Positions 16,386-24,769 of a DNA stretch of 64,000 nucleotides are shown one piece after another. Below the pieces are notes generated by a model. That model had not been told where the DNA came from. It saw nothing but the letters and a program-made list of their open reading frames with translations, and searched no databases. Source of the DNA: Streptomyces durocortorensis (lineage in GTDB: Bacteria; Actinomycetota; Actinomycetes; Streptomycetales; Streptomycetaceae); contig NZ_CP134500.1 of NCBI RefSeq assembly GCF_031760065.1, forward strand, positions 2,108,001 to 2,172,000, in the 5' to 3' direction. The position numbers were made by a program, and so were the translations under genes. Numbering within the stretch: the stretch's first letter is position 1; every line of letters starts with the position of its first letter.

Positions 16386-18414
16386 TTGCCGGCCGGCCGG
16401 CCGACCGCCGGACGACAGTGGCGCCACCGAGGTCGACGGAGTTCGGCAGCATCGCCTGCGGACGCAGGAGGTCCTTGAGGAGGAACTGCATCAGGTCGTT
16501 CCCGGACATGGCCTTGAGCTCCTCGGCGAGCCGGGGATTGACGTCCATGAGGCGCTGGATCTCCAGAACGGCCCGCTCCACGAGGCCCGGCACGATGTCG
16601 CGGCCCATCAGCGTGTTGGAACGCAGCCGCTCGGAATAGACCTTGGCCTCCGGCCCGGGGGCCCCATAGGTCATGGCGCTGTGCTGGTCGGCCGCCACCT
16701 GGGCCATGACGAACATGATCTGGCTTCTGCGCTCGGCGTCCTGCTCGGCCTGCATCTCCTCCATGGCCTGCTCCATATCGAACTCGGCACGGTTCGCTCC
16801 GCTGTCGAACTTCCGTACCGGCAAAGAGAAGTCGGCGGAGAACCCGTCCTCGCGCGTGGGCAGCTTGCTCTCCGTCCGCGCCGGGTCCCCGGGCTGCGCA
16901 CGCACGGTCGGGTAGTCGCGCTGGGCGAAGTCGCTGAGCATCAGCCATCCCTGGTTCATGAGGGGGGACGCGGTCAGCGGAATCTCGATACGGGCCGCGT
17001 CGCCGCCGCCGAAGCGTGTCTCGCGGAACGGACTCCCCGGCACCTCCAGGAAGAAGAAGACGAAGCCCTCGTTGGCCAGGCCGTGCTTGTCGTACGGCTC
17101 CGAGTTGTTCGCCGCGTCCGGGTTCTCCCGGAGCAGTTCGCTCTTCGACTTCATCCGCCCCTGGTTCACCATCTGATCGGCCCGGGGAGCAGTCGTGTAG
17201 TGGCACAGCACGCTCTGGTTCAGCGCGGTCGTCAGCCTGCTCTCGACCCCGGGGACCCACTCCTGTGCGCCCCGCCCGGCGATCTCCTTGGCCATCCCCG
17301 CCCGGTTCAGCTCCGACAGCTCGCGGAAGTAGGTGGCGCCCTTCATGCCGAACACGGCGGCGCTGTCGGCCCATTCCTCGCGGTTCCAGAGCATGCCGGT
17401 GTCGGTCATCGCGCTGAACGGGCCCCGTGCCTCGTCCGGGAGGCTGTCGTCGCGCTGAAGCTGGTTCGCGACCACATCCATTTCAGCCTCGACGGCCTTC
17501 CTGGCGGCCTCCAGGAAGGCCAGGGCAGCACCGGTGGCCTGCGTCTGGGCCGGGGCGATCTTCTGCTGGATGTCCGAAAGCTTCATCAGGCAGTGCATGG
17601 GGTCGCGCTTCGTATCACCGTCGTATGCGACCACGGCGGCCCGCACCTCCGCCACGACGGCGTCGCCCGGCTCCGGCTGAGTGCGGGTCAGCGCCTTCCA
17701 CCTGCCCAGCAGCCCGTCGGCACGGCGCTCCTCGGCGGGGAGGGACGGCCCGAGAGGATCGCTCCCCTTGCGTTGGACGACTGCCCCCGTACCGGAGGCG
17801 GGTGACGGGGCGGCCCCCGCCTCCGCGTCGGCACACCGCACGGGCGCGGCCATGACCCGTGTCGCGTTGGCCTCGGCCTCGCGCTCGAAGCGGTCGCCGG
17901 GGTCGCTGACCCGCAGCCCCCCACCCGTGTCCGTGCCCTCGACCGGGCCCTGCCGCTGCTGGATGACATGGGTCAGCTCATGGGCGAGGGTGCGCTTGTC
18001 CTGCCCGCCGTCCGTGAGGACCACGTGGTCGCCCGAGGTGTAGGCCCGCGCCCCGATCTCGGCGGCGGACCTCTGCGCCACGGAATCCGCGTGAATGCGT
18101 ACGGCGGAGAAGTCCGCGCCGAGCCTGCCCTCCATCTCCCGCCGCAGAGGCTCCTGCATCGGCCGCCCGGGCGACCGGAGCACCTGGTGGGCGGTCGAGC
18201 GCTGCACCGGCAGGTCCTCGTGGCCGGATCGGGCCTCCCGTTCCCCGGTGAGCAGGTGCGCCACCGCCGCGTTGCCCAGGGTCCGCTGGAGATCGTGCAG
18301 CGCCCCCGGGAGGCCGGACGGGGGCCTGTCGTGGTCCCCACCCGTCCGCCGGGAACGCGCCGCGCGGTCCGCGGTGCCGCCATCGGCCGATCTGTCACGT
18401 GCGGGCATCTGCAT
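16372..18414 (-). CDS. DUF4157 (eCIS core-domain) protein with toxin-like tail
   Basis: This 680-residue protein carries the domain found on effectors and cargo of extracellular contractile injection systems. Residues 39-55 give LHDLQRTLGNAAVAHLL. About 84-157 is DUF4157, with a zincin-like HELTH (145-149) inside LAHELTHVIQQRQG. About 169-189 is VSDPGDRFEREAEANATRVM, all standard for this class. The remaining 450 residues are cytosolic and partly helical. VLCHYTT (402-408), NQGRMKSKSEL and FVFFFLEV could be an ADP-ribosyltransferase-like core. ATG 18414 follows GAGAGG; the open frame continues to 18624. No injection-system structural gene is in the window. Confidence 0.8.
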   Translation of the reverse strand: MQMPARDRSADGGTADRAARSRRTGGDHDRPPSGLPGALHDLQRTLGNAAVAHLLTGEREARSGHEDLPVQRSTAHQVLRSPGRPMQEPLRREMEGRLGADFSAVRIHADSVAQRSAAEIGARAYTSGDHVVLTDGGQDKRTLAHELTHVIQQRQGPVEGTDTGGGLRVSDPGDRFEREAEANATRVMAAPVRCADAEAGAAPSPASGTGAVVQRKGSDPLGPSLPAEERRADGLLGRWKALTRTQPEPGDAVVAEVRAAVVAYDGDTKRDPMHCLMKLSDIQQKIAPAQTQATGAALAFLEAARKAVEAEMDVVANQLQRDDSLPDEARGPFSAMTDTGMLWNREEWADSAAVFGMKGATYFRELSELNRAGMAKEIAGRGAQEWVPGVESRLTTALNQSVLCHYTTAPRADQMVNQGRMKSKSELLRENPDAANNSEPYDKHGLANEGFVFFFLEVPGSPFRETRFGGGDAARIEIPLTASPLMNQGWLMLSDFAQRDYPTVRAQPGDPARTESKLPTREDGFSADFSLPVRKFDSGANRAEFDMEQAMEEMQAEQDAERRSQIMFVMAQVAADQHSAMTYGAPGPEAKVYSERLRSNTLMGRDIVPGLVERAVLEIQRLMDVNPRLAEELKAMSGNDLMQFLLKDLLRPQAMLPNSVDLGGATVVRRSAGRPATATA

Positions 18415-18773
18415 GACGGAGCCTCTCGGGACGCGCGGCAGGACGTGCTCCTGGATATCGCCGAGCGCCTCTGCGCGAAAGGGCAGTCCGGACATGACCG
18501 GGGGAAGAAAGGCCTGCCCCCCAGGTGATGTCCGGGCAGTGAACACGGCCGCGCGGAAGCCCCCGGAGAAGCCAGGGGGTGGGGTGGGGCCGCGCGGGGC
18601 CGTGGGCCGTGCCCGCGACGGCATCGGACCAGTGATCGCGGGCTCCCGGATGACCGCAGCGAACCGTGCACCCGTCTCCTCGAAGTAGCGGCGACGCTCC
18701 TGTCTGACCTCGACGACGAGGTCAGCCGCTTCCTCACTGATGACGTCCGCCTGCCCACGACCTCGGGGGACGT
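18415..18773. other. 359-base intergenic region with dyad and coding-like stretch
   Basis: This is upstream of the DUF4157 gene. Arms 18486-18499 and 18524-18537 are complementary at 12 of 14 positions and could be an operator or a hairpin in the DUF4157 leader. From about 18690 to 18740, one plus-strand frame reads LLEVAATLLSDLDDEVSRFL. This looks like a helical coding remnant but has no start or clear family. Confidence 0.4.
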
Positions 18774-19010
18774 ATGCCCGGGCCCACGGGCAGCAAGAGG
18801 TTCCTGGCTCGCAGGGACTCCGTTCCCGCCGCTCGGCGGCATGTGAGAACGGTCCTGGTCGGATGGAAGCTCGGCGGCCTGGTGGACGACGAGACGTCCG
18901 GCCGGGGGCTGTTCATCGTCGACGCGCTCGCCGCGCGGTGGGGCGTACGCCCACGCTGTCCCGGCAGGACCGTCTGGGCCCACCTGGCCATCGAGGCCGG
19001 GCGCCGGTGA
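18774..19010 (+). pseudogene. internally deleted HATPase (RsbW-like) protein
   Basis: The 78-residue reading frame matches the two ends of the common Streptomyces anti-sigma-type ATP-binding proteins. RFLARRDSVPAARRHVRTVLVGWKLGGLVDD is the N-terminal part. It joins directly to ETSGRGLFIVDALAARWGVR and TVWAHLAI, the C-terminal G-box strand region. The middle 50 or so residues, which hold the N-box Asn, the Mg2+ site and most of the ATP pocket, are absent. The deletion is in frame. The product cannot bind ATP normally, so I treat it as a decayed gene. ATG 18774 was taken as the start. Confidence 0.65.
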
Positions 19011-19210
19011 AGGCGCTCCCGCGCCACCCGCGCACCCCTCCTCCGTACCCGTACACGCACCCGCCCTTCACCGAGTTGGTGCGCATCGAGTCCGACCCCG
19101 TCCACCGGACTCGGCGCTTCCCCGGACTGGATGCGGCGATCGCACAGCGGGGTCACTGGCGCTCGGCCGAGGTGGACGCGGTGCTCCGGCGGCTGAGGTC
19201 GCCGCCGTAG
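19007..19210 (+). CDS. hypothetical protein, 67 aa
   Basis: A small frame starts at GTG 19007, overlapping the stop of the deleted ATPase as GTGA, and ends at TAG 19208-19210. It is Pro/Tyr-rich at the start (HPRTPPPYPYTHPPFTELV), then RIESDPVHRTRRFPGLDAAIAQRGHW and a short helix AEVDAVLRRLRS. The coupled start and ordered composition suggest a real gene. No domain is recognised. Confidence 0.45.
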   Translation: MKALPRHPRTPPPYPYTHPPFTELVRIESDPVHRTRRFPGLDAAIAQRGHWRSAEVDAVLRRLRSPP

Positions 19211-19301
19211 AACGTGCGGATGACCGCTGCTCCCCGTCGGTCAGTTCGATCGGGCAGCTCCCGGGTGATTCACGCCTTGCCGAGTGATCCGCGCCCGGCC
19301 G

Positions 19302-19640
19302 TCAGTGTTCCCCTCCCTCGACGCAGAACTCGTTCCCCTCGGGGTCCTTGAGGATCGTCCAGGTCAACCCCTTCATGGTCTGCTCGCTGACCACGCTCGC
19401 GCCCAGCTTCACCAGGCGCTCCACGTCAGCCGCACGGTCGGCGGACGTGAAGTCGATGTGGACCCGGTTCTTGACGGCCTTGGGCTCGGGCACCCGCTGG
19501 AAGCCGATCACCAGCGGGGTCGCCGACAGGACCACGAAATCGTCGTAGTCCTTCGTTTCCTTCACGTCCAGCGCCTTCGCCCACCAGGCGGCCAGCGCCT
19601 GAGGGTCTGCGCAGTCGATCGTGATCATCTCCGGTGTCAT
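19302..19640 (-). CDS. VOC-family protein (glyoxalase/bleomycin resistance fold)
   Basis: This 112-residue single-domain protein of the vicinal oxygen chelate superfamily has a paired beta-alpha-beta-beta-beta layout. It begins PEMITIDCADPQALAAWWAKAL, continues VIGFQRVPEPKAVKNRVHIDF and ends TWTILKDPEGNEFCVE, with His and Glu at family metal positions. ATG 19640 has GAGGG 7 bases upstream and is preferred to ATG 19646 and the frame opening at 19676. Many such Streptomyces proteins are of unknown substrate. Confidence 0.85.
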   Translation of the reverse strand: MTPEMITIDCADPQALAAWWAKALDVKETKDYDDFVVLSATPLVIGFQRVPEPKAVKNRVHIDFTSADRAADVERLVKLGASVVSEQTMKGLTWTILKDPEGNEFCVEGGEH

Positions 19641-19779
19641 TCCCATGTCCCTCACCGTACGACCCGCCACTGACAACGGGCCGGGACCACACGCGTTCCC
19701 GGCCCGGGCGGTCCCGCCGGAAGACCCGTCGAAGGCCCGTCGAGGGTCAGTCGAAGAGCAGTTGGAGATCAGTCGGAGA

Positions 19780-20430
19780 TCAGTCGAAGATCGGGCCCTG
19801 CGTCCGGGTCCGCTTGATCTCGTAGAAGCCCGGAATGGAGGCGACCAGCAGCGTGCCGTCCCAGAGCTTCGCCGCTTCCTCCCCCTTGGGGGCGGGAGTG
19901 ACGACCGGGCCGAAGAAGGCGACCTGCTCGCCGTCCGCGCCGGGCACCGCGATGACCGGGGTGCCGACCTCCTGGCCCACCTTGTCGATGCCCTCCTTGT
20001 GGGAGGCGCGCAGCTCGGTGTCGTACGCGTCGGAGTCGGCGTAGTCGGCCAGCTCGGCGGGGAGGCCGACGTCCTTGAGGGCGGCGGCCACGGCCTCGGG
20101 GGTGGGGCCCTCGCCGTTGTTGTGGAAGCGGGTGCCGAGCGCGGTGTAGAGGGGGCCCACGACCTCGTCGCCGTGCTTCTGCCGGGCGGCGACGACGACC
20201 CGGACCGGGCCCCAGGCCTTGTTCTCCAGGAGGTCGCGGTACTCCTCGGGAAGGTCGTCCAGCTTGTCCTCGTTCAGGACGGCCAGGCTCATCACGTGCC
20301 AGCGGACCTCGACATCACGGACCTTCTCCACTTCCAGCATCCAGCGCGAGGTCATCCACGCCCAGGGGCACAGCGGATCGAACCAGAAGTCGACCGGGGT
20401 CTTGCCGTTCGCCGGGGTGTTCTCGGGCAT
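19780..20430 (-). CDS. mycothiol-dependent nitroreductase (Rv2466c) family, DsbA fold
   Basis: This 216-residue DsbA-like thioredoxin-fold protein is close to mycobacterial Rv2466c, a mycothiol-dependent reductase that activates nitro compounds and helps resist oxidative stress. The match runs end to end: FWFDPLCPWAWMTSRW, HVMSLAVLNED, AWGPVRVVVAARQKHG, PLYTALG, then VGTPVI, VAFFGPV and the terminal FYEIKRTRTQGP. The active site reads Cys21-Pro-Trp-Ala24, whereas Rv2466c as I recall it has CPWC. Only the first cysteine remains. The gene is divergent from pepN across 165 bases. Confidence 0.87.
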   Translation of the reverse strand: MPENTPANGKTPVDFWFDPLCPWAWMTSRWMLEVEKVRDVEVRWHVMSLAVLNEDKLDDLPEEYRDLLENKAWGPVRVVVAARQKHGDEVVGPLYTALGTRFHNNGEGPTPEAVAAALKDVGLPAELADYADSDAYDTELRASHKEGIDKVGQEVGTPVIAVPGADGEQVAFFGPVVTPAPKGEEAAKLWDGTLLVASIPGFYEIKRTRTQGPIFD

Positions 20431-20595
20431 GTCTCTCCTCAGAAGGACGTGTTACAGCTCACAGGGGCGTGTTGCAGCTGCGGGCGAGAACGCCCCTTCG
20501 GGGCCACTCATTCCCTGTATGCCACCGCCAGGGGACGCATGCAAGGATCAATGGGTTCGAACACGACACATGACGCGCGTCACGAAGGAGTGCCC

Positions 20596-23196
20596 GTGCC
20601 CGGTGAAAACCTGTCCCGCGACGAGGCCCAGAAGAGGGCCGAGCTGCTGACCGTCGACGGATACGAGGTCGCTCTCGACCTACGGTCCGCCGTCGGCGAG
20701 CCCGAGGGGGCCGACGGGGGCGACGGGGACGGCGGTCCACGGACGTTCCGGTCGCTGACCACCATCCGGTTCCGCTCCGCGCGTGCGGGCGCATCGACCT
20801 TCGCCGACCTGGTGGCCCCGGCCGTGGACGCGGTGACGCTGAACGGGAAGGCGCTCGACCCCGCCCTCGTGTTCGACGGGGCGCGGGTCACGCTGGACGA
20901 GCTGCTGGAGGGCGAGAACGTCCTCGTGGTCGACGCCCGCTGCGCGTACAGCCGGACCGGTGAGGGCCTGCACCGCTTCGTCGACCCGGAGGACGGCGAG
21001 GTCTACCTCTACACGCAGTACGAGCCGGCCGACGCCCGCCGCGTCTTCGCCAACTTCGAACAGCCGGACCTCAAGGCCCCCTACCGCTTCCAGGTGACCG
21101 CCCCCGAGGACTGGCGGGTCTGGTCCAACGGGGCCGAGGAGTTCCACGAGGGCGAGGTGTGGCGGTTCGCGGAGACCCAGCCGATCTCCACGTACATCAC
21201 GGCCGTCGTCGCCGGGCCGTACCACTGGGTGACCGACCACTACACCCGTACGTTCGACGACGGCTCCACGCTGGAGATCCCGCTCGGCGCGATGTGCCGC
21301 AAGGGACTCGCCAAGCACTTCGACGCGGACGACGTCTTCCTGATCACCAAGCAGGGCCTGGACTTCTTCCACGACAACTTCGACTTCCCCTACCCCTTCG
21401 GGAAGTACGACCAGGCGTTCGTGCCCGAGTACAACCTCGGGGCCATGGAGAATCCGGGGATGGTCACCTTCCGCGAGGAGTACGTCTTCCGCGGCAAGGT
21501 CACCTCGGCCGCCTACGAGCGGCGCGCCAACGTCATCCTGCACGAGATGGCGCACATGTGGTTCGGCGACCTGGTCACCATGGAGTGGTGGGACGACCTG
21601 TGGCTGAAGGAGTCGTTCGCGGACTTCATGGGCTCCTTCTCGATGGTCGAGGCGACGCGCTTCACCAACGGCTGGATCACCTTCGCCAACAACCGCAAGG
21701 CCTGGGCCTACCGCGCCGACCAGCTGCCCTCCACCCACCCCATCACGGCCGACATCCGTGACCTGGAGGACGCCAAGCTGAACTTCGACGGCATCACGTA
21801 CGCCAAGGGCGCCTCCGTGCTCAAGCAGCTCGTGGCGTACGTGGGCCGCGACGCGTTCCTCGAAGGCGCGCGGCGCTACTTCAAGCAGCACGCCTACGGC
21901 AACACGCGCCTGGGCGACCTGCTCTCCGTGCTCGCCGAGACCTCCGGGCGCGACATGAGCGCCTGGTCGCGCTCCTGGCTCCAGACCGCGGGCGTCAACG
22001 TGCTGACCCCGGTGCTCACGTACGGCGCGGACGGAACGCTGACCGAGCTGGCCGTCATCCAGGAGGCCGGCGCCGCGCACCCGGAGCTGCGCCCGCACCG
22101 GGTCGCGGTCGGCCTGTACCGGCGTACACCGGAGGGCGAGCTGACGCGTTACGCGCGGGCCGAGGTGGACGTGGCCGGCGAGCGGACCGTGGTGGACGCC
22201 CTCGCCGGGTCGGAGCGGCCAGATCTGGTCCTGGTCAACGACGACGACCTCACCTACTGCAAGGTCCGCTTCGACGCGGGTTCGCTGGCCGTCCTGCGCG
22301 ATCACCTGGGCGGGATCACCGATCCGCTGGCCCGCGCCCTGTGCTGGTCGGCCCTGTGGAACCTGACCCGGGACGCACTGATGCCCGCCCGGGACTTCGT
22401 CGCGCTGGTGCTGGCGCACGCCGGCCGCGAGAGCGACATCGGTGTGCTCCAGATGCTGCACACCTGGGCTCAGTCCGCACTGGTCCACTACGCCGCCCCG
22501 GCCTGGCGCGAGGAGGGCGGCCGGGCGCTGGCCGAGGGCGCGCTCCGTGAGCTGCGGCTCGCCGAGCCGGGCAGCCAGCACCAGCTGACCTGGGCCCGCT
22601 TCTTCGCGGCGGTCGCCTCGTCCGACGAGGACTTCCAGCTGCTGGGCGGGCTGCTGGACGGCACGGCCCGGGTGGACGGTCTCGATGTCGACCAGGAGCT
22701 GCGCTGGTCGTTCCTGTCCCCGCTCGCCTCTCACGGGGTGGCGAACGAGGCGGCCATCGACGCCGAACTGGCCCGCGACGACACGGCTTCCGGCAAGCGC
22801 CACCACGTACGGTGCCTGGCCTCGCGCCCCTCGGAAGCGGTGAAGGCCCAGGCGTGGGCGGCGGTCGTGGAATCGGACAAGCTGTCCAACGCACTGGTCG
22901 AGGCGACGATCGCGGGCTTCCAGCAGCCCTCGCAGCGGGAGCTGCTGGCTCCGTACGAGAACCGCTACTTCGAGGTGATCGAGCGGATCTGGGCGGAGCG
23001 GTCCATTCAGATCGGCATGCACGTGGTGCGGGGGATGTTCCCCGGTCTCCGGGACAGCCCGGGAACGCTCGCGGCGACCGACGCCTGGCTGAGCGAGCAC
23101 GAGAACGCGGCCCCGGCGCTGCGGCGGCTGGTGCTGGAGTCCTGGGACGATCTCGCGCGGGCGCTGCGCGGCCAGGAGTGCGACCGGGCGGCGTAG
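20596..23196 (+). CDS. pepN: aminopeptidase N (copy 1)
   Basis: This 866-residue M1 zinc metallopeptidase removes N-terminal residues from peptides in the cytoplasm. GAMEN at 282-286 binds the substrate amino group. HEMAH at 316-320, followed by the downstream LKESFADF Glu, forms the zinc site. A long helical ERAP1-like C-terminal domain completes the protein, full length for actinobacterial PepN. GTG 20596 has AAGGAG 5 bases upstream; the open frame extends far upstream without domain sequence. A paralogue of almost equal length lies 7.4 kb downstream. A large terminator hairpin ends the transcript. Confidence 0.95.
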   Translation: MPGENLSRDEAQKRAELLTVDGYEVALDLRSAVGEPEGADGGDGDGGPRTFRSLTTIRFRSARAGASTFADLVAPAVDAVTLNGKALDPALVFDGARVTLDELLEGENVLVVDARCAYSRTGEGLHRFVDPEDGEVYLYTQYEPADARRVFANFEQPDLKAPYRFQVTAPEDWRVWSNGAEEFHEGEVWRFAETQPISTYITAVVAGPYHWVTDHYTRTFDDGSTLEIPLGAMCRKGLAKHFDADDVFLITKQGLDFFHDNFDFPYPFGKYDQAFVPEYNLGAMENPGMVTFREEYVFRGKVTSAAYERRANVILHEMAHMWFGDLVTMEWWDDLWLKESFADFMGSFSMVEATRFTNGWITFANNRKAWAYRADQLPSTHPITADIRDLEDAKLNFDGITYAKGASVLKQLVAYVGRDAFLEGARRYFKQHAYGNTRLGDLLSVLAETSGRDMSAWSRSWLQTAGVNVLTPVLTYGADGTLTELAVIQEAGAAHPELRPHRVAVGLYRRTPEGELTRYARAEVDVAGERTVVDALAGSERPDLVLVNDDDLTYCKVRFDAGSLAVLRDHLGGITDPLARALCWSALWNLTRDALMPARDFVALVLAHAGRESDIGVLQMLHTWAQSALVHYAAPAWREEGGRALAEGALRELRLAEPGSQHQLTWARFFAAVASSDEDFQLLGGLLDGTARVDGLDVDQELRWSFLSPLASHGVANEAAIDAELARDDTASGKRHHVRCLASRPSEAVKAQAWAAVVESDKLSNALVEATIAGFQQPSQRELLAPYENRYFEVIERIWAERSIQIGMHVVRGMFPGLRDSPGTLAATDAWLSEHENAAPALRRLVLESWDDLARALRGQECDRAA

Positions 23197-23205
23197 CGCC
23201 GGAGT

Positions 23206-23279
23206 GAGAGGGGGCGCCCGGACAGGGCGTGTGCGCGGCGCGAAAGCGGCGCTCGCACATCCGGCCGGGCGCCCCTCTC
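23206..23279 (+). terminator. large hairpin after pepN copy 1
   Basis: Outer arms GAGAGGGGGCGCCCGG and CCGGGCGCCCCTCTC pair with one bulged G. An inner stem around a GAAA loop (TGTGCG...CGCACA) extends the structure. It begins 9 bases after the stop. Confidence 0.85.
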
Positions 23280-23406
23280 CGAATCCCGGCGTGACAGCCC
23301 TCTTCGGTCGTCGAACGCCCGTACTTTAGGGCGGTGTTGTCCGGGTACGTCGACGGGCTTGTAACAGGAGGTTAGGGCACCCTCGCCGGACGGGAAACCC
23401 CGGGAC

Positions 23407-24462
23407 ATGACCCAGAACACCCCACTCTCCCGCCGCCTCCCGCTTCCCGTCCAGGAGGTCACCCAGCGTGTCCTGTCCGCCGCCCAGTTGAGGGCACGGG
23501 GCGTCTCCGCCGCACAGACGTCCGCGCAGTGCCTGCCGGGCGGCCCCTGGCAGCAGATGCTGCCGGGGGTCTACCTCCTGCACCCCGGACCGCCTACCGG
23601 CCAGGAGCGGTTGCACGGCGCGCTGCTGTACGCGGGCCGCCCCCCGGGCTCCGCGCGCCGCGCGCCCGCCGGGCCGGAGGACCCGGGGTACGGCGAGGCG
23701 ATGGTCACCGGGGTCGCGGCCCTCGCGCTGTACGGCTTCGCCACCGTGCCGGACCTGGGGGCGCTGCACCGGATCGACGTGCTGGTCCCGCGCACCCGGC
23801 GGCTGCGCTCCACCCGGTTCGTCGAGGTGCTGCGGGCCGCCGCGCTGCCGACAGCGGTGCGGGTGGGCCAGGTGCCCGTCGCCCCGGTCGAGCGGGCGCT
23901 GGCCGACGCGGTGGCGGGGCTGGACGAGGCGGCGGACGTCCAGCGGCTGCTGACCGAGGCGGTGCGCGGCGGCCACAGCGAACCGGCTGCTGTGGTACGC
24001 GAGTTGAGCGCGGCGAAGCTGCTGGGGCGGCCCGCCGTGGTGGGCGCGGTGGACGCGCTGCTGGCCGAGGGCCGGGCGGTGGCGGAGGGGCGGCTGTACG
24101 CGATGGTCCGCGAGCACGGGCTCCCGGAGCCGCTGTGGAACGTGGAGCTGCGGCTGCCGGGCGGTCCCCGGCTGGGCGGGATCGACGCGTACTGGCCGGA
24201 TCACGCCGTCGCGGTGGAGCTGGACACCAGGGCACCCCGGCACGGCGCGCCGAACCGGGGCGGCCGGGCCGGGGAGGACCCGCAGTGGTCCGCGTACGCC
24301 GCGAAGCGGGAGCACCTGGAGCGGCTCGGGGTGACGGTCGTCCACCTCACGCCGAGGAAGCTGCGCGAGGCGGCCGAGCAGCAGGCGACGGTGGTCCGGA
24401 CGGCCCTGATGGCGGCGGCCGACCGGGAGCCCGCCGCGTACGTGATGGTGCTGCCGCGCTGA
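23407..24462 (+). CDS. AbiEi/DUF559-like protein, possible nuclease
   Basis: This 351-residue cytosolic protein resembles a common actinobacterial group annotated as type IV antitoxin AbiEi-like or DUF559. The N-terminal half has a winged-helix-like region followed by MVTGVAALALYGF and VAPVERALADAVAG, as in AbiEi. The C-terminal part reads LPGGPRLGGIDAYWPDHAVAVELD and then WSAYAAKREHLERLGVTVVHLTPRKLRE. That is the D...ExD layout of Vsr/PD-(D/E)XK-type domains, although the usual Lys after ExD is not obvious. No AbiEii nucleotidyltransferase partner is adjacent. ATG 23407 lacks a clear ribosome site. Function is unproven. Confidence 0.7.
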   Translation: MTQNTPLSRRLPLPVQEVTQRVLSAAQLRARGVSAAQTSAQCLPGGPWQQMLPGVYLLHPGPPTGQERLHGALLYAGRPPGSARRAPAGPEDPGYGEAMVTGVAALALYGFATVPDLGALHRIDVLVPRTRRLRSTRFVEVLRAAALPTAVRVGQVPVAPVERALADAVAGLDEAADVQRLLTEAVRGGHSEPAAVVRELSAAKLLGRPAVVGAVDALLAEGRAVAEGRLYAMVREHGLPEPLWNVELRLPGGPRLGGIDAYWPDHAVAVELDTRAPRHGAPNRGGRAGEDPQWSAYAAKREHLERLGVTVVHLTPRKLREAAEQQATVVRTALMAAADREPAAYVMVLPR

Positions 24463-24493
24463 GCGGCCGCGAGCCACCCACGGCCCCACCGGC

Positions 24494-24565
24494 CCGGACG
24501 CCCCCGGTGCCACTGGTCCGGACGCCCCCGGTGCCACTGGTCCGGACGTTCTCGGTGCCACTGGT
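24494..24565. repeat. three tandem copies of a 24-bp unit
   Basis: Units 24494-24517, 24518-24541 and 24542-24565 each begin CCGGACG and end GGTGCCACTGGT. The first two are identical and the third differs at a few positions. They lie in the 307-base gap between the AbiEi-like gene and the subtilase. The rest of the gap (24600-24760) is AT-richer and probably carries the subtilase promoter. Confidence 0.85.
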
Positions 24566-24769
24566 CCGGACCACGGGCCCGAACTCACGCTTCCCGCGTC
24601 CCCTTTCGCCTCATTCATCCCTCGTGGCGCATTACCCCCAGTGGCGGATCTCTGCCATGTCGCCAACTCGTCTCCGTCAACTCTCCACAAACCTCTGTCA
24701 TTTACGACAGGGTGAGCGGTCATCCGGTACCGAATTCCGGACTCTCTCTTTCAATTAACAGGGATGCTG

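Noticed and set aside
16309..17805. Plus-strand frame of 498 codons opposite the DUF4157 gene.
   Set aside because: No domain, and it runs across the stop and core of a gene with clear conserved motifs on the other strand.
20680..23100. Minus-strand open frame of about 800 codons opposite pepN copy 1.
   Set aside because: Low-complexity antisense of a well-identified M1 peptidase, with no ribosome site or domain. A similar long frame opposite pepN copy 2 (30488-33358) was dismissed for the same reason.
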